A DNA stretch of 64,000 nucleotides. Source: Lanius collurio. Taxonomy: Eukaryota > Chordata > Aves > Passeriformes > Laniidae. The notes beneath the pieces were generated by a model that was not told where the DNA came from, did not search any database, and was given only the letters and a program-made list of their open reading frames with translations. Shown in pieces: positions 52,660 through 61,264 of the stretch (position 1 is the first letter of the stretch; each line of letters begins with the position of its first letter). Location: the NCBI GenBank assembly GCA_020086605.1, contig JACBWW010000004.1, positions 16,171,146 to 16,235,145 on the forward strand, read 5' to 3'. The position numbers were made by a program, and so were the translations under genes.

Positions 52660-53199
52660 CTAGAGGAGAGAAGGGTAAACATAAAGGAAGAAAAAAGTTA
52701 CACACCTTCTAAAGTCACTTTTCTTGCCACCAAATATGAATAAAGCAAAGTGAACACATGTCCAGAGAAAGTTAAAAAGAGTGACATATTGTGCAAGAAG
52801 TCATTTCAGCTTTCTTTACTGCAAGCAACCAAAGCAAACCCCAAAACAAAACAACCAACCAAAATAAAAACAAAATAAAACACACAAAAACCCCAAAACA
52901 ACCGAAAAAAAAAAAAAAAAAAAAGAAAAAACCCACAAAACCTCCGGAATAACCCCAGTTTTAATTGCTACCTAACTGGGAAAAAATGCAAAATGACAAT
53001 TTCTGGAAAAAATAAAATATGACAAACTATTCTGCTACAAGAAGTTGTCAAACAAAAAAGAGATAAATTAATTCAAAAGCCAAAATGTGCCAAGTCCAGA
53101 TTTACTGTTCTGTAATGCATGGTTACTATAAGCTTTGTCTTGTTCACTAGGTAGCCCTGCAAGAATAAAGGGAGAATCTGTCAGCCTTGTAGAGCTTAC
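52660..53199 (-). other. NRXN3: NRXN3 short intron (540 nt) within LNS5
   Basis: The shortest intron in the window, phase 1. About a fifth of it is one low-complexity tract at 52810-52945, which is U/G-rich in the transcript. No exon, promoter or transposon is recognisable. Confidence 0.92.
52810..52945 (-). repeat. A/C-rich low-complexity tract (U/G-rich in transcript)
   Basis: About 135 nt built of CAAAA, CCAAAA and ACAAAATA units with a pure A20 run at 52905-52924. Seen from NRXN3 RNA it is U/G-rich. It lies about 150-290 nt upstream of the 174-nt exon acceptor at 52659. Confidence 0.85.
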
Positions 53200-53390
53200 C
53201 TTTAAGATCCAGATTTTTGGCACCATTGATAACCTGAGTGACCACCTTAGTGTCCACCTTCAGACTGTGTGTGTTACTGTTATCTCTGGTAATGACAACA
53301 TTGTGCCATTGGTTGTCATTAAGAGGACGATCACTGTTGCCTTTGATAACATTAGGTCCATTTCCCAGGTCGAACACATAGTGTATATAC
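53200..53390 (-). CDS. NRXN3: NRXN3 exon, LNS5 middle part (191 nt)
   Basis: A 191-nt exon, phase 2 to phase 1, with acceptor TGTTTACAG|G and donor AAAG|GTAAGC. It encodes [40 protein letters not shown], then [20 protein letters not shown] and DLKG. This is the central part of LNS5, with the typical DNQWHNV strand and the DLG/N-G loop of LNS folds. Together with the 382-nt exon it makes 573 nt, a multiple of three, so the two could only be skipped in frame as a pair. The intron before it is 1417 nt and the one after it 540 nt, so this exon sits in the compact exon cluster. An open frame on the opposite strand here is only a shadow. Confidence 0.97.
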
Positions 53391-54807
53391 CTGTAAACAT
53401 AGCAAGAACTAATTATAACTCTGCAAGAACTCCAGCATTACCGACCCTTATTATAGCCAGAGCTGATAAATTAACTTTAAAAAAAGTCATGAAGGAAAGT
53501 ACCTCTGGGTTAGAAAGTTCCAATAAGCCAAAATATTTGCCACTGCATTGAAAGAATATAGTTGTTTCCTTTCCATCAAAGTGTAAGGATTAGTATTTAA
53601 GATGACAATATTTCAAGTAATCAGATTCTAACCATAAAACATTCCTTTTTTTTCACAAAGTTCTCTCAGATCCACACAAACACTGTCTGGGCATATAATG
53701 ATTTTTTTTTTTAATTGGTAATATTGATAAATGTACTGGGGAGCAACACTAGACATGCTTATTTGGGGCATATATTCCCCAGGTTCATTCTGAGTTTTGC
53801 ATAACTCCCCTAAGTTAATTGGGAAACTCACTTGAAATATTGTATTAAAATTCACATGAGATCCTAGACTTATTCAAACAGCTGAAAAACAATTAGCAAT
53901 GCTTTTGGCAAAAAATAAAGACCCTAACAAAGACTGAAGTCATGGGAGTGTTACCCTGAATTATTTATACATTTCAAACACAGAAATCCACCTGAGGATA
54001 GAAGAGAAATATTCTATGTAGGAAAAAAAAAAAAAAGGACAATAAAATTCAACTCTCAACACAGCACCAGAAGCTCAAGGCTGTTACTTTTTTTATTACT
54101 CAATGTCCCACTTACAGAAGTATGTGCAAAGCTAAAAACTAAAACAGATTGAACTGAAATAAACAGGACTAGTAACCTGTGGAAAACATGCCTACCATGA
54201 CTAAATCATAAGAGATCTGGATTTGTTCAGCTAAGAAAGGATATTTTTTTTAATAAGCTATTGGTCCTTTGGAAAGAATCAAGCAGCTCAAAAGCAAGCT
54301 GAATTTGCTTTTTGTCAAGCATTACCAGCAGAAGTACAAATTCAGCAACCCACATGTTTGGGGTTTTTTTGCCTTCACTGGAGATGGCAGAAAAACTAGT
54401 ATTACAATGGAAAACAAAAAGGGGGGGAAGGAGCAAAGAAGAGAGATACAGAGCCCTCAGCATATTTCCTCCTCCTCTGTGTTAATCTGTGAGGTTGACA
54501 GGAGAAAACATCAGTTTAACTATGTCTAAATGACATAAAATACTAATGTTGCACACTGTAAAAATGTCCTTCCCACAGCCATAAGAGGAAGTCAGTGATA
54601 AAATCAGGAATCTTAAGTTCAGCGTTTATGTTTAAATGCTTTGCCTTACAGCTCAGCTAACAGGGAATACATGAGTATCAGGTGAATTTCCCTTCACACA
54701 AGCATTTTAAGCTCACCTATAAGTAAGTTTATTTATAAATAAGCTGGTAGAAAATAACAGAAAGCCACTTACTGCTGTAATGGGGAATTGGTATCCCAAC
54801 AACTTAC
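53391..54807 (-). other. NRXN3: NRXN3 intron (1417 nt) within LNS5
   Basis: Phase 2 intron that splits a glycine codon. It holds a MIR-like SINE relic at 54570-54650 and short A-rich and T-rich runs near 54020 and 53700. No alternative exon was seen. Confidence 0.9.
54570..54650 (+). mobile_element. Short MIR-like SINE fragment
   Basis: CCACAGCCATAAGAGGAAGT, CAGTGATAAAATCAGGAATC and the tail ATGCTTTGCCTTACA resemble the 3' half of MIR-type SINEs ('cacacaggaagtcagtggcagagccaggaat'). Only about 80 nt, diverged. Confidence 0.35.
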
Positions 54808-55189
54808 CCCTTGACTAGTTCAACTGCTATGAAGTCATTGCCATCACCACTGTTAAAGAGGATGAAGCCGTCAGCTGAGGTGGTCTTGAACTGAAAGAAG
54901 AGGTGCATGGATGTATAAGCCTGCAAGGTGGCCAAGCTCAAGTAGCTGCTCTTAGTCTTGAATGTCACAGGGTCAGCTATAATGTTGCGGAGACCAAAGC
55001 GTGCCTTCAGCTCGCAGTAGTCAATGTCGCCGTTCTTGCACAGGTCAATGTAGAGCATCCCGTTGAACATGAGGCTCTGGAGGTGGCCGATGAAGCTGGA
55101 GGGGATGACGGAGATGTACCGCTTCTCTGTCATGATGCCTGTCTCGATGTTGTGGAACTCCAAGCGGGTATGATCACCAACCATGGTGC
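54808..55189 (-). CDS. NRXN3: NRXN3 exon, end of LNS4 and start of LNS5 (382 nt)
   Basis: The largest exon in the window, 382 nt, entering in phase 1 and leaving in phase 2. The acceptor is TTTCTGCCCTTCAG|GC and the donor AAGGG|GTAAGT, read so that the last two bases join the next exon's first G to make glycine. It encodes [17 protein letters not shown], then the LNS4 closing strands with the cysteine pair in [20 protein letters not shown]. After the linker [13 protein letters not shown] comes LNS5, starting at [20 protein letters not shown] and running to [13 protein letters not shown]. The 382-nt length is, from memory, the size of the matching exon in mammalian neurexins. The first half is clearly more GC-rich than the surrounding introns, as expected of a conserved coding exon. 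No stop or frameshift is present. Confidence 0.97.
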
Positions 55190-56217
55190 CTGAAGGGCAG
55201 AAACAAGGAGGAATATCGGGGATCAGCAACAGGTTATGTCGAGCCCTTCAAGCTCCAGTTTTCAGATGAACAGCCAAACTATATCCTATCTGATCAGTGT
55301 TCAGTAGCTTCCTCAAGAAAGAATGTATGGAACCTTGGTGCAGAGGCTTGCTAGAGATGCATGAGTCTAGCAGTTGCCAAAACCTGGCAGAAAAGACAGG
55401 CCCCTAGGGGGCCATGGGTAGCAAGCTCTGTACTTTTCCCTGTGCTTCACAGACTTCTTTGTTTGTGAAGACGACCACGTGTCTCCCCTAAAGCCTACAG
55501 TGATCTATCTGATCCAGTAGACCATCTGCCAAACAATTTAAACACTTCTGAAACAACTTTTCCCAGTGCACTACCTGAAAACATTTGATAAACATTGATT
55601 AAAATAAATAGAGCAGTGAGAGATGTGAAAACAGTCATAAAATTGCTGATATTTATTCCATGGTCCCCTCCTGATGCCCGATGTTATTCCTCTTCTTTTA
55701 AGAGCACGGCAGGAGGGAAACACACAAAAACACAACAAGTAAAAAGCCCTTCTTCATATATTTAAATCATCAACCTACCACTTGGGCTATTTACCACATC
55801 ATGACAGATTTTAACCTCTCAAAATATCCAAGGTATTTAGTATACCAAATACTACTATCAGACTACTTCTACAACATATTTAAATGTTTCATTAAGTGTG
55901 CCAGGTGCCAGTGCAAACACAGAACCCATACAGATAGATGAAATACAACAGTATGCTATAAAGGCAAGTTAGGCAACATCAGAATGAAAACCCTTCCAGC
56001 CAATCTTATTTTAGCCCTCCATAGCTCTTCATTAATGTAGTTTTAACTATTTGGTCACATATTCAAGTATCTTTTCTAAACAGGCCTTGGTCCATTTAGT
56101 AAACAACAGGAATGAATGAATGAAATACTAAGAATTTAATTGTTTTCCTATCATTCATTTACAACTACTATTAAAATTCTACTACATATAGCCCAATATA
56201 GGCCATTATTTTTCCTC

Positions 56218-56995
56218 TCATGACATTTTCTGCAGTTCTGCATTGGGTTTAGGCAGTGTGGTGCTGGCTGTGGGGTGGCTGCAGGGCAGCCCTAGTGAAG
56301 AGAGGCCAGGGCTATCCCATGCCTGATACACCTGTTCCAAAGGGCTCTGACCCACACACCACAGGGCACAAATGAGCCCCTTGGCCACAATGGTGGTGCC
56401 TGAGGGAAAACGTGTGAGAAAGGACAATGCTACCAACAAGTAAGACACAAAGGGGGAAAAAAAACAACTCAAACCCCTATGAACACCAAGAACTGAAAAG
56501 AGGGAGGGGGCATTCCACGTGCCAGAGGGGAAATTCTCCAGCATCCACAGAGAAGACCATAGTGGTACAGACAACCACACTGCAGCTCACAGAAGACTCC
56601 TGCACTAGAGCAGGCAGATATTTCCCGAGGGAACTGCAGCCCCTGGAGAGCCTACACTGGAGCAGGTTTTCCTGAAAACCTGTGGCAACCAGCCATGCTG
56701 GAGCACTTCATGAAGGACTGCATTGCATGGGTAGGACCCACATTGGAGCAGACAGAAGGGTGAGGAGCAAGGAGGGTCAGAGAGGAGCTGTCACAGGCTG
56801 AGTGCAGCCACCATCTCCAGCCCCCTGCTCCGCCTAGTTGGGGCAGGGGGAGAGGCAGGAAGGAGCAAACCCAACAAAAGAGGGTGGCAGACACTGTTTT
56901 ACTTTTTGTGTTTCCCACCATTCATTTCTATTATTAATTGGCAGCAAATGAAATTAATTTTCTCCAAGTCAAGTGTGTTTTGTCCATGATCATAA
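56218..56995 (+). mobile_element. Degenerate LTR of an avian ERVL-type endogenous retrovirus (solo)
   Basis: A GC-richer island of about 780 nt in an AT-rich intron. Its left part has phrases I associate with a common bird ERV LTR: GGGTTTAGGCAGTGTGGTG, TGGTGGTGCC and the alternating 'ctgcagcccctggagagcc' and 'ggagcaggt' style units near 56630-56670. The right end carries TTATTAATTGGCAGCAAATG and ATTAATTTTCTCCAAGTCA, resembling the polyadenylation and U5 side of the same LTRs. No gag, pol or env reading frame flanks it, so it appears to be a solo LTR. It points with the + strand, antisense to NRXN3. Family assignment is from memory and the borders are approximate. Confidence 0.65.
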
Positions 56996-57449
56996 TCACT
57001 GCACAGGTGAAGTCCTCTCTTTTAGAAGGTTTTCCAAAGCAGACAGCCACACTCCCTGCTGGTCCCTCTTGGAACATTTTAACAAGCTGGTTAAATTCAC
57101 CAGGTTTAAAAACACAGAAGGAGCAAAGATAATTAAATTCACCCTAGTTTTATGAAATTGGACAACTGGATAAAGACCTGCATAAATATTTCCTATGTGC
57201 TATAAACAGACAAAATTTAACAACAGCATCTTACTTGACTGTGTTTACCAGTCAGCAAGCATATGTACACAGCTCTTGACCGGTCACAGCAAGAGATATT
57301 TGTCACACAGCTGAATCCAGGACAAACTCCTCCAATTCCCCTAGGTTATATCAAATGGGACTTTTAAGCTATCTCCTGAAATCTCCTAGCATTTCTCACC
57401 TAAAGAGTTTTCCAAGCATTAAAAGACAAAAAAATATTAAAAAATAAAA

Positions 57450-57472
57450 AAAATCAACCAACCAACCAACAA
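57450..57472 (+). repeat. CCAA simple repeat
   Basis: AATCAACCAACCAACCAAC: short tetranucleotide array after an A-rich run. Confidence 0.8.
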
Positions 57473-59240
57473 AAAGACAGCAGTCCTCTCACGACTTTTC
57501 CTAGTAATTGTGACTTTTTTTTACTTTTCTGTGGGGGATAGAATGAAAGCTGAACACATTTATAAAGACACTTGGATGATACATCCTACTTTGTAGTGTA
57601 TAGAGAGTCAGATTAAATGAACTGATGATCATTTTCTTCTTAGAGCCTCATGGTCATGTACAAAATGCAGTTTTTCAATTTATATTTTGTCCTAAAGTGA
57701 CTAAGTTTTATTCAAAGACAGCAAACAAACACAGTTGTTATTAGAAAAAATGTTTTCAGCTATCTACTTAAATAATAAGAAAAAATATTACAGAAACCAA
57801 TTCAACTTTTTCATTTATTCCAAATTTTACCAGTGGCTCTAAATATAAATGCAATTATACAAAGACCATGGAAAACTTCGATCCAATCAGACACAGTTGA
57901 TCAAACTTAGAAGAAGCTGAAGGCAATCACAAATTTCTGACTATTTAGAAATTCAAATGTCAGGACCAATGCAAATGTTTTTAAATCCTGAAACAGTTCT
58001 TTACCAGAAATGATATTATTTTAGTTTGAAAAATGGCAGTTTCCAGAAATTGAAATGTTACATGGGGAAATTTGTTTAGACAAACCTTCTCACTTCTACC
58101 ACTGATTCTTAGAGGCCTGACGTTTCAGTTTCAGTGTCATCAAATGAAAATTTATGATTTTTTTCCAAACCAGAAGTGTATTTTCTTAAAATTAGAGAGT
58201 ACATTTAAATAACAAAAAAATTAGAAAAATAAAATTAAGATATGTCAATGCTCAAAGGCAAGAAAACTCCTCCTTTGTTCTTCTACACTTGAAAAAATAC
58301 AAGGTAGTGTGGCCAGAATGAGAGAGAAAAGCCAAGACTGGGAAATGTGGAGTACATGGGAACAAGGAGCCCAAATATAGGGGGGCATTAAAAATAAAAT
58401 GAGAGAGTTTGGAGGTGAGCTCAGAATCTAAGAAAAAGAGAAAAATGAGAAAAATGGGTCTGGCTTAATAAAAAAAAAAGAAATAGTGTTAGAAGCAGTA
58501 GTATAGAAAGTTAGTAGTTCAGTAAAAAGCTGAAAAGGACACGGCAAGACAAGATCAGGAACGACAGAGATATAATTTCCTAGGAAATCACGCAGTGCAA
58601 TCCAGTGTTTTCTGACATCACTAGCTATCAGCCTCATCTGCAGAGTTCAGCTCTAGTTCCCCCACTGTGCTCCAGCAATCAGAAACTCTCTAGTTCATGT
58701 GGTAGCAGACAGAAAAAATCCAGCCTCCACTGTGGTATTTGGGTGCTAGCAAGATGTCATAGGGAGGAATATATCTGCTATATTTGTGTCTCATTTACCA
58801 CTGATGTTCTTAGGTCTGTTCTGAGGTCAGAAGGGATATGGGACAAAGGCTTTGTGATTAAACAGTAAAATGCTGTCCAGAAGAATTGGATTCTGTCTCT
58901 GCCTTAGATGTTCTACACGAAACCAAGTCACACACTTCATTACAGATTTTCCATAGGTGGTCACTAGTTGTCTACATCTAATTCTTCAAGTAGCAGAGTT
59001 AAACTAATTTACAGGATGTAGTTTACAGACATGCTGAATCATTCTGATGCAAATGACTAAAAATACATGCCGAATTGGTACCAAATGTGTCCAACTTTAA
59101 TCTGGTGCCTTGTTTCCAAACCTGCAAAATGGGAAAAAGATGCACACTTGCTTCACATAACACAGACAGGGTAATAAATACAGTTAAAGCTTCTTAGCTC
59201 TCTATAAACATATTGATGAGTAGTCCACAACACCCACCAG

Positions 59241-59272
59241 AAAAAAAAAAAAAAAATAAAAAAAAAAAAAAA
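59241..59272 (+). repeat. A16-T-A15 run
   Basis: Two A runs separated by a single T; simple microsatellite. Confidence 0.9.
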
Positions 59273-59709
59273 TCAAGGTCCAAGTTTAGAGCAAAGTTCA
59301 CCTGGAATACATTGTTCCAAACAAGCAATAAGAAGACTGAAATCAATTAGACTGTTTATTTTTAATGGGGGCCAAATTTAGAATTCTGATCTATGCCTAA
59401 GACAGCAAGAATCTTTTGGAAAAACCTCTGTGACCATATCACTGAAGACTGTTATCATCTGCCCGAGGAAGTGGGATACAGATTGCACAGAAAATCTGGC
59501 TTTTCTGACTTTTGACTTTGCCATGATGGCATTCTTTTAACTAATATTTTTAGCTGTAATGCATCTTTAATTATGTAATTCATATACATGTACATATGCG
59601 TATCCTATTTTAGTATAGGATTGAATCATTATTATTTATAAACTCCGTTTCGTGAAAAGGAGACTTCAAAACCAGATGGCTTTGGGGGATCGATTCGGTA
59701 AAGCAGAGA

Positions 59710-59723
59710 GTGCCACCTCGTGG
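59710..59723 (-). promoter_or_regulatory. Candidate CTCF-binding motif
   Basis: GTGCCACCTCGTGG reads CCACGAGGTGGCAC on the minus strand, close to the CTCF core CCASYAGRKGGCRS with one mismatch. Motif match only. Confidence 0.35.
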
Positions 59724-61144
59724 TGCTTCCTAAAAAAGCATATCCAGAAGAATTGTTCTCAAATTTAGAACTAATCGGGATGAACTGTTTGCCAGCATGT
59801 GTCACTAACTCAAAAAGTTCCCTGTTAAATAAAATTCATTTCTCCAATAATCTAATTTTAACTAAGCCACCACCAAGGTTGACTTCCAACAAGGAGAGGG
59901 AATGATTTTTCTTGCATATGCTTCATGATCTCTCTTGCAAAATCACAGCCTATATAGCACAGCATATATTTACTTCAGAGAAAAAACTGATTTAAAACCA
60001 TCTTCCTGTAAGCTTACTTCTTTGGGCTTATTTCAGATTTCTGACTCCTGGCTTTCCAAATAATCTAAATTACCACAATATTTAAAATAATTCATAGTCA
60101 TACAGAAGAAAAATACTTTTTGCAGAGATAGGATATAGGGTTCTGGCACTGTGTGTGTCAGCCATTTCCTCTAGTTCCATTCTGAATAGAAGCTACTCAG
60201 AAGAGAGGATTTCAGCTTTTGGCAAACCAGTAATGGGTGTCAACTCACAATCATACCCCCACCAGTTTTGCATCCAGGGCTCCTGCTCCTTTGGATTCTA
60301 TTATCAGCCTCCAGACTGCTGATGTTTTCCTCAAAAACCCAGTTCCTAAAGGGATATACAGCTATGAGAATTTTAGACCTTCAAAAATAAAAAAGAAGAT
60401 AGGTTTCTGGCTCTTGCAATCATGGAGAAATGGACCAGAAAAGTATCATCTCTAAAATTTTGCAATTAGAAAAGTATCATTCTAAAGTACTTTGATCATT
60501 TCAATTCAAATCTCACCAGCTTTCCTGACTGATTGATCTTTTCTTTCCTCCCTTCAGCTACATTTCTCTGCAAAAAGAAGTAGGAACTCAAAAAGCTGTC
60601 TGGAAAGGCAGAAAATTAAAAAAATAAATAAATAAATCAAGGATATCCAAACAAAAAGGGAAAAAAAACCACAAAAAAATAATCAAGGAACAGCAGAGAC
60701 ATAAATGCTCTGTAACACATGTACTGTATGCAGGTCTATCATCAAGGAAAAGTTTGTGCAGAAGAATGGTCTAGAGAGCCTTGACTTTGATTCCACAGCA
60801 TTGGAAACCATCATGTTAACTCAGGAACGGAGTGTACTCAGTCTACTTCAAAAAGAGCCAGAACCAAGGGAAAGTTCTGCTGAACATCTCTGCAGTCTGA
60901 GACATGTGCAAGCTTACCTGAACCCACATCTCACGTCGCTACAGTTGTCACAGAAGTTTCTGGTGCTGGCTAAGAACAGTCTCTCAGGCCTGAACATTCA
61001 TTTTCAACACAGTAACAATAAATAATACACAGGTGGTAACAGAAAGGGGTGGGGGAAAGATACACACGACAACAGGGAGAAGGGGCATAATGGTAAAGAC
61101 TAGAAATATAGATACAAAGATAGTGATGAAAAAATCCCACTTAC

Positions 61145-61264
61145 CCTCAGCAACATCATCATCCACGATCAGCTTGAGGCTCTTTCCCCGCCGAACCACC
61201 CGGACAGTGTGCCACTCGTTGTCATTGAGTTTCTGCCCAGCATAGAGGGTTTCTGGTCCCTTGC
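61145..61264 (-). CDS. NRXN3: NRXN3 exon, LNS4 middle part (120 nt)
   Basis: A 120-nt exon that begins and ends in phase 1. The acceptor is a pyrimidine-rich CACCCTTCCCAG followed by GC; the donor is GAGG|GTAAGT. It encodes (x)[17 protein letters not shown], then [23 protein letters not shown], part of the fourth laminin/neurexin/sex-hormone-globulin (LNS) beta-sandwich. The [10 protein letters not shown] and GKSLKL strands are the usual LNS signature. The exon is 40 codons in length units, so skipping it would keep the frame but remove core strands. Alternative splice site 3 of alpha-neurexins lies in LNS4, and from memory probably near the 5' edge of this exon. The preceding exon is outside the window, to the right of 64000, or too small for me to recognise. 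Confidence 0.95.

Larger units (their letters stand above)
55190..61144 (-). other. NRXN3: NRXN3 intron (5955 nt) within LNS4
   Basis: Phase 1 intron between VDDDVAEG and TMVGDH. It contains an old LTR at 56218-56995, a CCAA-type simple repeat near 57455, an A-rich double run at 59241-59272 and a CTCF-like motif at 59710-59723. It also holds AAAT-type repeats near 60619 and a 31-nt-period direct repeat at 60437-60480. No additional exon was recognised. Confidence 0.85.

Noticed and set aside
53135..53551. 138-codon + strand open frame
   Set aside because: It is the antisense shadow of the 191-nt NRXN3 exon and its flanks; no independent start context or splice signals.
54903..55193. 96-codon + strand open frame
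   Set aside because: Antisense shadow of the GC-richer 382-nt exon.
56218..56580. 120-codon minus strand frame
   Set aside because: It lies inside the LTR and on its opposite strand; not a gene.
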